From DATHZQ01 sp035458525 (GTDB lineage Bacteria; Actinomycetota; Acidimicrobiia; Spongiisociales; UBA5794): 12,128 nucleotides of DNA. The position numbers and the translations under genes were made by a program. Below, piece after piece: positions 1 to 7,524 of the stretch. Each line of letters starts with the position of its first letter. Within the stretch, counting starts at the first letter, position 1. The notes beneath the pieces were generated by a model. It did not search any database, was not told the DNA's origin, and worked only from the letters and a program-made list of their open reading frames with translations. The stretch spans positions 1 to 12,128 of the forward strand of contig DATHZQ010000159.1 in NCBI GenBank assembly GCA_035458525.1, given 5' to 3'.

Positions 1-2
1 CC

Positions 3-1004
3 CCGGAACAGCGTCGCGGTGCCGAGGTCGAACGCCACGAGCCACAGCCCGAACCCGGCGACGTACACGACGGCGACGACGAGGAGCACGGCAACGACGC
101 CAAATCGAGCAAACAAGCGGTTTGCGACCAGCAGCGACACCAGGAAGGTCACGGCGGTCGCGACCGACGAGAACAGTCCGAGGAAGGCGGCCAGCGACTG
201 TTCGGTGTCGAAGGATGCCGTTGCCACCTCGCTGAATGGGAAGAACACCAGGAAGAAGAGAACGGAGAGCGCCGCGCCGACGCCGGCGACGAGGCGAAAC
301 AGCGGAACATCCACGGTCGTGCGGAAACCGGATGCCAGTTCCCGAATGACGCGACCGGCCTGGCCGGTTCTCCCGTTCACGAACTGGTGCGTCGTCGCTC
401 TAGCAATGACTCCGGCGAGCGCCAGCCCCACGCCGGCGACGACCAGCAGGTTCTCGGTGCCGAACAGCGACGCCAGTGGCCCGGTGAGCGCGTTCCCGGT
501 CACGGCGCCCGCGATGCCGGCGGACATGAACAACGGGAACAAACGCTTTGCCGCCCGAGTGTCTGCGAGCTCTCCGGCGACGTCCCACAGCAACGTGAAA
601 CCCAGGTAGATGACGACCTGACCCGTCAGCCAGATGACCGGATAGATGCCTGGAAGGTCGACGGTGATGGCGACTCGTTCGGCGACCAGGCTCGTGGCGA
701 GGGCCAAGGTCACCGTCCACGACCACGTGCGCGCCCCGAACGAAGAGTGTCCGGCCGCGTACGCGATCGTCACGACCATCACGACGCCACCGGACAGCAT
801 GATCATCGCGGGGAGGGAGTCGACGCCGAACCGGAGGAAGAACAGCGCATCGGCCACGTTCAGTCCGATGCTTGCGCTTGCGAGCACGACGAAGAAGAGT
901 GCGCCGGTCCACGCCACCTTGGCCCGTTCGTCGGGAAAGACGCTCAGCGCATGCCACACGCCGCGCGACGCGCTCGACGCGCCGACAGTCCCATCGCGTG
1001 CCAC
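3..1004 (-). CDS. ATP/ADP-carrier-like MFS membrane protein (C-terminus beyond window)
   Basis: The reading frame is open from GTG at 1004 to the window edge (334 codons, no stop), so the 3' end is missing. AAGGGAG sits 5 bases upstream of the GTG. The translation is strongly hydrophobic, with about nine likely membrane segments (for example near residues 34-55, 65-83, 122-140, 155-180, 185-201, 236-256, 270-293 and 302-326). The stretch W140 to L155, with DTRAAKRLFPL, followed by a glycine-rich helix and LFGTENLL, resembles the Tlc/Npt ATP:ADP antiporter branch of the MFS superfamily. Many bacterial members of that branch carry C-terminal HEAT repeats and a cyclic-nucleotide-binding domain. 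Here a cNMP-binding protein is encoded divergently next door, which suggests a functional partnership. The substrate cannot be read from the sequence, and an ordinary MFS exporter remains possible. Confidence 0.72.
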   Translation of the reverse strand, partial: MARDGTVGASSASRGVWHALSVFPDERAKVAWTGALFFVVLASASIGLNVADALFFLRFGVDSLPAMIMLSGGVVMVVTIAYAAGHSSFGARTWSWTVTLALATSLVAERVAITVDLPGIYPVIWLTGQVVIYLGFTLLWDVAGELADTRAAKRLFPLFMSAGIAGAVTGNALTGPLASLFGTENLLVVAGVGLALAGVIARATTHQFVNGRTGQAGRVIRELASGFRTTVDVPLFRLVAGVGAALSVLFFLVFFPFSEVATASFDTEQSLAAFLGLFSSVATAVTFLVSLLVANRLFARFGVVAVLLVVAVVYVAGFGLWLVAFDLGTATLFR

Positions 1005-1093
1005 GGCCGCTCCCTTCTGACACGGGGCAGCGTATCGAGAACGAGCAGGTCGTGTCGGAACGGCCCGCCGGTGGCGTGTAGGTTGGGGAAGCC
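1005..1093. promoter_or_regulatory. divergent intergenic region with two ribosome binding sites
   Basis: These 89 bases separate two divergent GTG starts and must hold the promoters of both genes. The minus gene has AAGGGAG and the plus gene has GGGGAA just before its start. GATACGCT on the minus strand (near 1045-1052) could contain a -10 element, but I find no convincing -35 box for either direction. The short shared region makes co-regulation plausible. Confidence 0.4.
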
Positions 1094-1519
1094 GTGGAGA
1101 TCGTCAGCTCGCTCGATATCGCCGATCGTGTGCTTGCCCTGCAAGCCGTCCCGATGTTTGCGTCGGTCGACGTCGTCGACCTCGAGCAGATTGCCGAATG
1201 CGTCGTGGAGCGCCGCTACGACGCGGGGGAGACGGTTTTCCGGCGGGGGGACTGGGAGGACGACATGATCATGATCGTCAGCGGTGAGGTGCGGCTGGAG
1301 GGCGACTTGCCGATCGCTCCCCGCGGTGCTGGGGAGCACATCGGCGAGCTGGCCATGCTGCGGCACCAGCCGCGTTCGCTCACTGCAACCGCCGGCCCCG
1401 ATGGCCTCCACGGCCTGGCGATGGACTGTCGCCAGCTCGAGACGCTCGTGCAGCAGCGTCCACAGATCGCAGTGGCAATGCTGGCGACGCTGGCCGACAT
1501 GCTTGCGGCGGCGAACTGA
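1094..1519 (+). CDS. stand-alone cyclic-nucleotide-binding domain protein
   Basis: A 141-residue protein consisting almost entirely of one cNMP-binding (CAP_ED type) beta-barrel. Visible are VPMF (19-22), the YDAGETVFRRGD turn (42-53), MIMIVSGEVRL (58-68) and the phosphate-binding cassette GELAMLRHQPRS (84-95). E85 and R94 occupy the places that contact ribose and phosphate in CAP. No helix-turn-helix follows and the protein ends after the C-terminal helix, so it is not a Crp/Fnr DNA-binding regulator by itself. It closely resembles the C-terminal domain fused to some ATP/ADP-carrier-like MFS proteins, and such a membrane protein is encoded divergently 89 bases away. I infer that it acts as a separate regulatory subunit. 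The GTG start is preceded by GGGGAA. The ligand (cAMP, cGMP or none) is unknown. Confidence 0.8.
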   Translation: MEIVSSLDIADRVLALQAVPMFASVDVVDLEQIAECVVERRYDAGETVFRRGDWEDDMIMIVSGEVRLEGDLPIAPRGAGEHIGELAMLRHQPRSLTATAGPDGLHGLAMDCRQLETLVQQRPQIAVAMLATLADMLAAAN

Positions 1520-1526
1520 TCACACG

Positions 1527-1556
1527 CCGGGACAGGTTGTGTCCTCCGCGGTGCGG
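1527..1556. terminator. possible bidirectional terminator between convergent genes
   Basis: The 41 bases between two convergent stop codons contain GGACA-GGTTG-TGTCC (1530-1544, a perfect 5-bp stem extendable by one G-T pair). Next to it is CCGC-GGT-GCGG (1546-1556). The stems are short and no T-run follows, so this is a weak candidate based mainly on location. Confidence 0.3.
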
Positions 1557-1560
1557 TCCG

Positions 1561-2715
1561 TCAGTACGAACGCAGCGGCTCGGGCAGCAGGTCGCCAAGC
1601 CAGAGCGGCTGGTCACCGCCGAAGGACACCGAGACGGGCACGATTCGTTCCCTGGATGCCAGCTCGACCGCACCGGCGTCGAGCGTCTCCGGTTCGGCGA
1701 AGACGTACCACTGCGAGATCCCCGGGAACCGACCCGCATCCCGGACCGTGGCCTTCAGCGGCTGTTCTCCGGGTTCGAGCCATGCCGACGTTGCCAGTTC
1801 ACCGTTCAGCGAATGGATGACAGGGCTGGCAGACAGCATGCGCCGAACGGCCGGATTCCGAAGGTCCAAGAACATGTGGAGGTCCCGTGTGACGGGCCCT
1901 CGCGTCAGGATCCCTCCCCACTTCGCTTTGAACCACACCGGGCCTTTGCCGAGGAACGGCAGCGATCGACCAAGCGATGCGTGGGGTTTACCGAGTTCGA
2001 CGGCTCGCTCGAGGCTCCGGACGATCAGTGCTGCGACCACGCGCTTCTGGCGCACGGCGTTGTCCGCATCGCGAATGCCGAGACTCTTCAAGGCATAGCT
2101 CGACTGTTCACGAACGTTGAAGATGCCTGCCACCCACTCGCCGTCGAGGTCGGCGCACACCAGTTCGCCGCCGCGGTCCAGGTCGCTGAGCATCTTCTCG
2201 AGCGTCCTCACGGACCCGTCGTCGGGGTAGCGGGTCGTCAGCAGAGGCGTGTAGTGCCTGGCGTGGAATTCACGAACCGCATCACGGTCGGTGGTCACGC
2301 GATAGGTGAAGTTCGCCTTGCGGATGCGGCGGAAGTCCTCACGAGTAGTCGACGTGCGGAGCTGGGTCCGCAGGGCGTCCACGTCGGGAGGCAATTCTGT
2401 GTGGATGTCGACGAGCGCCGGCACGGTGATCGCACGCTGTAGGAGACCCGCGAGCTCAGGGCTCGCCTCGTGAAGCCGCAGGATCGGTAGCCCACCCGTC
2501 GCGGCGACCTCGGCGATGCGGTCGGGCACGCGCCGTCGCAACACGCGGCCCCGAGGGCCAGGTCGGGTGTCGTCGCCACAGAAGAACTCGGCGATGCTCG
2601 GGGCCCGCTGTTCGGACCCGGCGAACCACGCGGTCCCGCCGCTTCCTTCGTACACCGCACTGCGGAGGATGTGACGACGCAATGCCGACCGGGCAACGGT
2701 CGATATCCGGCTCAT
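1561..2715 (-). CDS. GNAT/FemAB-like acyltransferase, function unknown
   Basis: A 384-residue soluble protein without signal peptide or membrane segments. The central part (about residues 125-270) reads like the PF13480-type GNAT fold found in FemAB-like and polysaccharide-associated acyltransferases. A strand GGELVCADLDGEWVAGIF (182-199) is followed by YALKSLGIRD (207-216), an amphipathic helix VAALIVRSLERAVELG (227-242), and the end motif WFKAKWGG (261-268), comparable to the FKxxWG motif of FemAB relatives. The first 110 residues and the last 80 are unassigned. The ATG at 2715 has AAGGG eight bases upstream. It is the last gene of the minus-strand run that starts with oleA, but the 200-base gap before it may carry its own promoter. 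An acyl or aminoacyl transfer is likely; donor and acceptor are not readable. A role in modifying a product of the ole pathway is speculation. Confidence 0.6.
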   Translation of the reverse strand: MSRISTVARSALRRHILRSAVYEGSGGTAWFAGSEQRAPSIAEFFCGDDTRPGPRGRVLRRRVPDRIAEVAATGGLPILRLHEASPELAGLLQRAITVPALVDIHTELPPDVDALRTQLRTSTTREDFRRIRKANFTYRVTTDRDAVREFHARHYTPLLTTRYPDDGSVRTLEKMLSDLDRGGELVCADLDGEWVAGIFNVREQSSYALKSLGIRDADNAVRQKRVVAALIVRSLERAVELGKPHASLGRSLPFLGKGPVWFKAKWGGILTRGPVTRDLHMFLDLRNPAVRRMLSASPVIHSLNGELATSAWLEPGEQPLKATVRDAGRFPGISQWYVFAEPETLDAGAVELASRERIVPVSVSFGGDQPLWLGDLLPEPLRSY

Positions 2716-2915
2716 CGGCGAGCCCTTCGGCGCCCGGGCCCGTGTTGTGGAGGATTCCAGCGAACCGTGGCGTCTCGCCCGGGCCCCTCAGAAATCTCGC
2801 GGTCTTCAGTCATACCTTCGAATCGTGCCAAAGCTGGTCCCCATGATCTCGCAACGCTTGACGCTAGCGCCGATCCCGTCCAACTCAGACGCTCTGCGTT
2901 GTCCGGGAACCCGCG
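2716..2915 (-). promoter_or_regulatory. 200-base intergenic region upstream of the acyltransferase gene
   Basis: No gene is supported here. The most visible structure is an 11-base direct repeat, CGCCCGGGCCC, at 2731-2741 and 2776-2786. Each copy contains the palindrome GCCCGGGC, and the copies start 45 bases apart, close to four helical turns. This could be a paired operator, though GC-rich chance is a real alternative. TATGAC on the minus strand near 2809-2814 could be a -10 box, but no good -35 box is found 16-18 bases upstream. Confidence 0.3.
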
Positions 2916-3911
2916 TCACATGGTGAGCACGGCGGCGCCATCGACCTTGCCCTGCTTGAGACGATCGAGGGCGATGTTGGCGTCGGCCAGCGGATACGGA
3001 TCGACGACGGTTTGGATCGGGACTTCGGCGGCCAGGGCGAGGAACGCCTCGGCGTCGCGTCGCGTGAAGTTGGCGACGCTGCGCAGGCCGCGCTCGCGCC
3101 ACAGCCACTCGTAGGGAAACTCGGGGATCGTGTCGAGGTGGATGGCATTGATCGCCACGGTGCCGCCCGGTCGCAGCGCCTTCAGCGCCTCGACCACGAC
3201 GTATCCCACTGGAGCAAAGGTCACTGCGGCGTCGAGCGGCCGTGGCGGCTGGTCGTGGTACGAGCCGGCCCACGCAGCTCCCATGGCGAGAGCGCGCTGC
3301 TGCTCCGCTCGTGACCGCGTCGCCACGTAGACCTCGCATCCCCAATGCTGCGCCACCTGGAGCGAGATCAGCGCCGATGCACCAAACCCGTACAAGCCAA
3401 GGCGTGCACCCGGTTGAATCCCAGATGTGCGAAGCGCTCGAAAGCCGATCACCCCGCCACAGAGCAACGGCGCCGCCTCGAGGTCGGAGAACTCAGACGG
3501 AACCCGGAAGGCGAAGTCGGCCCGAACGCTCATCGAGTCGGCAAACCCGCCGTCGCGATCCCATCCTGTGAACTGGGCCGCTTCACACAGGTTCTCGTCG
3601 CCCCGCCGGCAGTGGTCGCAGCGACCGCACGTTCCGCCGAGCCACGCAACGCCGACCCGGTCACCGCGCTGCCATCCCACGACGTCGTCTGCAACGGCTG
3701 CGACACGACCTACCGCTTGATGGCCCGGGATGATCGGCAGACGGTGTGGCGCGAGATCGCCTTCGACGATCTGGAGGTCCGTGCGGCACACCCCGCAGGC
3801 CGTCACTTCGATGACCAGCTCACCGCCGGCGGGCTCGAGGGCCGGCCGCTCGACCATCCGCAGCGGACGCGCATTCGATGGTCGCGGCGCCGGCAGCTCC
3901 TGGGCCTTCAT
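2916..3911 (-). CDS. zinc-dependent alcohol dehydrogenase (MDR family, AdhA-like)
   Basis: A 331-residue medium-chain dehydrogenase/reductase. Catalytic zinc ligands are C42 (in GVCRTD), H64 (in PGHQAVG) and C151 (in LLCGGV). The structural zinc lobe is complete, with C95, C98, C101 and C109. The Rossmann glycine motif is GLYGFGASA (172-180). The residue after H64 is Gln instead of the usual Glu; I recall this from the mycobacterial AdhA-like subfamily. After the second Rossmann strand the protein has T198-R199-S200 rather than an acidic residue, which suggests preference for NADP(H). The start is fixed by an excellent ribosome site (GGGAGGTGA, 3914-3922) before ATG 3911; upstream extension of the frame runs into oleD. 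It lies 80 bases after oleD on the same strand, so co-transcription is likely. It could reduce or oxidise long-chain aldehydes or alcohols linked to the pathway, but the substrate is inference. Confidence 0.88.
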   Translation of the reverse strand: MKAQELPAPRPSNARPLRMVERPALEPAGGELVIEVTACGVCRTDLQIVEGDLAPHRLPIIPGHQAVGRVAAVADDVVGWQRGDRVGVAWLGGTCGRCDHCRRGDENLCEAAQFTGWDRDGGFADSMSVRADFAFRVPSEFSDLEAAPLLCGGVIGFRALRTSGIQPGARLGLYGFGASALISLQVAQHWGCEVYVATRSRAEQQRALAMGAAWAGSYHDQPPRPLDAAVTFAPVGYVVVEALKALRPGGTVAINAIHLDTIPEFPYEWLWRERGLRSVANFTRRDAEAFLALAAEVPIQTVVDPYPLADANIALDRLKQGKVDGAAVLTM

Positions 3912-3913
3912 CC

Positions 3914-3922
3914 TCACCTCCC
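3914..3922 (-). promoter_or_regulatory. strong Shine-Dalgarno site deciding the dehydrogenase start
   Basis: On the minus strand the bases read GGGAGGTGA, then GG, then ATG. This nearly full complement to the 16S 3' end selects ATG 3911 over the many upstream in-frame codons. A 5-bp hairpin (CGAGC-GGTGT-GCTCG) lies just upstream. Confidence 0.7.
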
Positions 3923-3991
3923 TCTCGAGCACACCGCTCGTTCCAGCATGCCGCGCCGGTGCGACGAAATCCATCGGCGAGGTACCCGTCG

Positions 3992-4966
3992 TCAGGAGGC
4001 TTTTCCGGCGAACCACTCCGTCAAACGACGGAATCCCTCGTCGAGCCCGATGCGGGGTCTCCATTGCAACGCATCCCGCGTCTGCCGCTGATCGAACCAG
4101 TGAGCCGTCGAGAGCTGCTCGGCGAGGAATCTCGTCATTGGAGGATCGTCCCCCCGGCCTTGCCGTTCCCAGACCATTTCCACAACACGCCCACCCGAAG
4201 TTGCGATTGCCGCCGGCACGCGAAGGGTGGGGGAGGGGAGTCCGGCAGCAGCAACGATCCGGCTCAGCAGCTCTTTGACGGTGCGGGGCTGACCATTGGA
4301 CACGACAAACGCACGGCCGCCGAGGTACGGCGCCCGGTCGACCGCGGCGACCAGTGCCTCGACGGCATTGTCCACGTACGTGGTGTCGATCAACGCCGCG
4401 CCCGAGCCGACGATGGCGAGCCGGCCCTGGCGGGCGCGCTCGACGATACGTCCGACGAGCTGTGTATCTCCCGGCCCCCACACCAGATGCGGGCGGATCG
4501 CCACCACCGCGAATCCGTGCCGGTTGGCATCGAGGGCTGCGACCTCGCCCAGCGCCTTGCTTCGTGCGTAGCGACCGGACGTGGCCTCGGGGTCGGCCGG
4601 CGTCGCGCCGGCCCCCACGAGTGGTTCCCCGCCGTGAGCGACCGATGGTGACGAGACCTGGACGAATCGCCTGACACCGGCGGCCGCTGCCGCCGAGACG
4701 ACCGTCTGCGTGCCGGCGACATTGGTGGCTTCGAATGACGCCCAATCACCCGTGGCGGCGACGCGGGCGGCGAGATGCACCACCGCATCCATTCCCTCGA
4801 CCGCAGCCGCGACCTCCCGTGGTTCCGTCACGCTGCCTCTTCGCTCGTTCAGGCCGAGACCGCTGGCGCCACGCTGGAATACGGTGACCTCGTCGCCGCG
4901 GGCGTGGAGTGCCCTGGCGACCCCGCCGCCGAGCAGGCTCGTTCCGCCGGTGACGAGGACCTTCAC
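3992..4966 (-). CDS. oleD: OleD, beta-keto acid reductase of olefin biosynthesis (extended SDR)
   Basis: A 324-residue NAD(P)-dependent reductase of the extended SDR (epimerase/3-beta-HSD-like) group. The N-terminal dinucleotide motif is TGGTSLLGG (6-14). The active site has S105/S106 in VSSPS and Y133xxxK137 in YARSK. DTTYVDNAVEA (194-204) is the conserved segment following the substrate loop. R32 after the second beta strand (FQRG) fits NADPH use. In the ole pathway OleD reduces the 2-alkyl-3-ketoacid made by OleA to the 2-alkyl-3-hydroxyacid. The GTG start at 4966 overlaps the oleBC stop as GTGA; the longer frame to 5371 lies inside the OleC coding region and is rejected. No Shine-Dalgarno site is visible and a small hairpin abuts the start, so translation probably depends on coupling with oleBC. 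The assignment rests on both the SDR motifs and the ole gene context. Confidence 0.9.
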   Translation of the reverse strand: MKVLVTGGTSLLGGGVARALHARGDEVTVFQRGASGLGLNERRGSVTEPREVAAAVEGMDAVVHLAARVAATGDWASFEATNVAGTQTVVSAAAAAGVRRFVQVSSPSVAHGGEPLVGAGATPADPEATSGRYARSKALGEVAALDANRHGFAVVAIRPHLVWGPGDTQLVGRIVERARQGRLAIVGSGAALIDTTYVDNAVEALVAAVDRAPYLGGRAFVVSNGQPRTVKELLSRIVAAAGLPSPTLRVPAAIATSGGRVVEMVWERQGRGDDPPMTRFLAEQLSTAHWFDQRQTRDALQWRPRIGLDEGFRRLTEWFAGKAS

Positions 4967-7524
4967 AGCCGGCGCATCCGGCCACCCGCCAAGATCGCCT
5001 CGGCCCAACGTGCGATGCGGCCTCGATCGATCTTGGAGTTGTGCCGTTGATCCACCGGCAGCTCGGGCACCTCCAACACGGCGGCAACGTCGACGTCGAC
5101 CATGCCGCGAACGCGGTCGCTCTCCTCGAGTGGGGCCAGCGCCGGCTTGCTGACGTCGGGCCGAGCCACGACCACCACCACCTGCTGTGTCCCCGCCGGG
5201 CCGACGCCGACGGCAGCCGCCAGCGTCACATCGTCCAGCTCCAGAACAGCATGTTCGATCGGCACCGGCGTGACCGGCCCTGCGGCGGTCGTGATCACAT
5301 GGACAAGGCGGCCTTCGATCCAGAGGCGACCGGCGCTGTCGAAGTGACCGACGTCGCCGGACCGGTGCCATCCGGCCGGTTGTGAAGCGCGGTGCTGGGT
5401 GTGCCAGCGCCGGTCGTACCCGTCCCGCACGTGGGCCGCGCGGATGCAGACCTCACCGGTGAGCTCGGGCGCCCCATACAGCTTGCCGGACGGCCGTCCC
5501 GCACCGTCGAGTGGATCGATCATGACCTCGACGCCGTCGAGGGGAGGGCCGACACACACACCGTGGCCCGTGCCTGCGGCGTCGATTTCGGGAAGGCTGA
5601 TGTCGGCGACCGGCAAGACCTCTGTCATTCCGTACGGCGTGTGCGGGACCGCATTCGGCATCAACGATCCCGCAGCTCGCAACACCGACGGCGCCACGGG
5701 AGCGCCGGCGGACAGCATCAGGCGGACTCCTTCCAGGGCCTGGCGGTGGTGTGCGCCGAGCGCGGCGGCGGTCGCGGCGACGTTGGTGAGGGCGGCCGGG
5801 GAGGCGAAGACCAGTGTTGCCTCGATGGCGGCAACGGCATCTCCGAGCGCAGCGGCGGTCAACGTACTCGGAGCGGTGACGTCCATCTGCGGGACGACGG
5901 ACGGGATTCCCATCGCAGGCCCGTACAACGCAAATGGGGCAAACGCGGCAACGAGGCGATCTTCGGAGTCGATCCCGTACAACCGCATCAGCGCGTCGCG
6001 CTGTGCCTGCGCCTGGTGGTGCCGGTAGCGCACGCCCTTGGCGGGTCCGGTTGCACCCGAGGTGAAGACGATCGCGGCGAGGTCGCGGGCCCCAGGGGGA
6101 GGGGGGAGCGACCGGTCCCGACCGTCATGGCGGACCGATTCCAGCGTCGCTACCGCGCCAAGCCCTCTCAGCGCGGCGGGCGTGAGCGACGCTGCGGCTA
6201 TCCGCGTGCCCGGCCACCGCAGCGTGCGCGCCGCCGCCAGCGCAGGGGTGACGCCAATCAACCAGTCCGGTGCCGCGCTGGCCAGCGCCCTTCCGATGCC
6301 CCGCAATCCGAGGCCGGCGTCCGCCACCACCGCAACGGCGCCGATGCGCCAGCACGCGTAGATGGTGGCGGTGAGGTCCACACCGGGTCGCACGAGCAGC
6401 GCGACGCGGTCGCCCCTTGTGACGCCGAGGGCATCCAGCCCGGCGCCGATGCGAGCGACGTCGGTCGCCAGCTCGGCAAACGTCATCGTCCGCTCCGGTC
6501 CTGTTGCGCCCATCTCGACGAGCGCAACCGCATCGTCACCGGAGCGGTCCTCGAGGCCGGCCCACAGCGGGGCGCTCAGACGGCCCAAAGACGACGTCGG
6601 TGCCGCGTCGAGGTCTCCCAGCCAATCGTGTACCACCGTCGCCACATCCACGTCTTCTGTGATGAGGTGTCCGGCGTCTGCATACCGATGCACCTGGGCG
6701 TGAGGCAGGCGGCGTTCGAGGTCGAACAGAAAGCGGTCGGCGAAGATGGGATCGGCGGCGCCCCACAGCAGCAGCGCCGGCACCTCGCCCAGGTCGGCGA
6801 GCCCGGCCGCGACGTCGGCGAGAGGCGCTCTGGTCGGGTGGGCCGCCTCCAGCGGGATGTCGGAGACGAAGTCTCCAATCGCCCGGCGCCGCGCAGACGT
6901 CCGGTAAGGCGCCAAGAAGGCCTCGCGCACATCGGCGGGAGGCTGGGATCCGGACAGTCGGAGCGCACCTTGGATGAATGCAGTGGTCTTGACGGTGGCC
7001 CGCGCCAGGACCTCGGGGCTTCGCGCAAAGCGAATGAGCCCCGGCGCCTTGACTCCGGGCGGCTGATGCACCGCTGTGTTCATCAGGACGATGCCGGCCA
7101 ATTGGTCGCGATGTCGCGCAGCCCAGCCGAGCGAGATCGGGCCTCCCCAGTCGTGAGCCACGGTCACCACAGGTCCCGTGATGCGGAGGTGAGCCATCAA
7201 CGCGTCGAGGTCGTCGATTCGCTGGCCGAGCCGGCGAAAGCTATCGGTGCGTTCCGAGAAGCCCATGTCGAGGTGGTCGGGCGCCACGACCCGCACCTCT
7301 GGCCCCGCTCGGGCGAGGATGGCACGCCACAGGTATGACCACGTGGGGTTGCCGTGCACGCACAGCACCGTGAGCTCCGCATCGGCGTTGCCGGTGTCGA
7401 GCACGTGGAACGTGCGGCCGTGGTCGTCGATCTCCGGCACGGTGACGAGCGTCGACCACGCCGCGTCGAGTCCTCGAAGACCGGCGGGGGGAAGCGAAGC
7501 GGGGAGGGTCACCCCCGCGGTCAC
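4963..7524 (-). CDS. oleBC: OleBC fusion: beta-lactone decarboxylase + beta-lactone synthetase
   Basis: An 853-residue two-domain protein. The N-terminal part (about 20-305) is an alpha/beta hydrolase of the haloalkane dehalogenase type. It has HGNP (57-60), nucleophile D125 in HDWGG, acidic D258 in WGAADP, and H286 in DAGH. This matches OleB, which decarboxylates a cis-beta-lactone to a cis-olefin. The C-terminal part (about 315-853) is an adenylate-forming enzyme. It has TSGATGPAKG (488-497), PYGMTE (630-635), HRSGD (720-724), R739 in EGR, and the terminal lysine K831 in NSKID. This matches OleC, which makes the beta-lactone from the hydroxyacid. Fusion of the two is typical of actinobacterial ole clusters. 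The stop codon shares bases with the oleD GTG. The chosen start, GTG 7524, overlaps the oleA stop (GTGA); in-frame GTGs at 7527 and 7512 are alternatives. No catalytic residue appears lost. Confidence 0.93.
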   Translation of the reverse strand: MTAGVTLPASLPPAGLRGLDAAWSTLVTVPEIDDHGRTFHVLDTGNADAELTVLCVHGNPTWSYLWRAILARAGPEVRVVAPDHLDMGFSERTDSFRRLGQRIDDLDALMAHLRITGPVVTVAHDWGGPISLGWAARHRDQLAGIVLMNTAVHQPPGVKAPGLIRFARSPEVLARATVKTTAFIQGALRLSGSQPPADVREAFLAPYRTSARRRAIGDFVSDIPLEAAHPTRAPLADVAAGLADLGEVPALLLWGAADPIFADRFLFDLERRLPHAQVHRYADAGHLITEDVDVATVVHDWLGDLDAAPTSSLGRLSAPLWAGLEDRSGDDAVALVEMGATGPERTMTFAELATDVARIGAGLDALGVTRGDRVALLVRPGVDLTATIYACWRIGAVAVVADAGLGLRGIGRALASAAPDWLIGVTPALAAARTLRWPGTRIAAASLTPAALRGLGAVATLESVRHDGRDRSLPPPPGARDLAAIVFTSGATGPAKGVRYRHHQAQAQRDALMRLYGIDSEDRLVAAFAPFALYGPAMGIPSVVPQMDVTAPSTLTAAALGDAVAAIEATLVFASPAALTNVAATAAALGAHHRQALEGVRLMLSAGAPVAPSVLRAAGSLMPNAVPHTPYGMTEVLPVADISLPEIDAAGTGHGVCVGPPLDGVEVMIDPLDGAGRPSGKLYGAPELTGEVCIRAAHVRDGYDRRWHTQHRASQPAGWHRSGDVGHFDSAGRLWIEGRLVHVITTAAGPVTPVPIEHAVLELDDVTLAAAVGVGPAGTQQVVVVVARPDVSKPALAPLEESDRVRGMVDVDVAAVLEVPELPVDQRHNSKIDRGRIARWAEAILAGGRMRRL

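Noticed and set aside
400..1023. 207-codon minus frame in the first kilobase
   Set aside because: It is arginine-rich and one frame off from the clearly membranous frame starting at GTG 1004.
1537..2442. 301-codon plus-strand frame opposite the acyltransferase gene
   Set aside because: No recognisable fold; the minus frame gives a coherent protein with GNAT-like strands.
3912..4745. N-terminal extension of the alcohol dehydrogenase
   Set aside because: It runs through the oleD gene and is low-complexity; the strong ribosome site at 3914-3922 fixes ATG 3911.
4967..5371. N-terminal extension of OleD
   Set aside because: The SDR nucleotide-binding motif begins directly after GTG 4966; the extension lies within the OleC coding sequence and is arginine-rich.
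5392..7338. 648-codon open frame on the plus strand
   Set aside because: It lies antisense to oleBC, has an arginine/glycine-rich composition without any domain, and is a by-product of GC-rich codon usage on the opposite strand.
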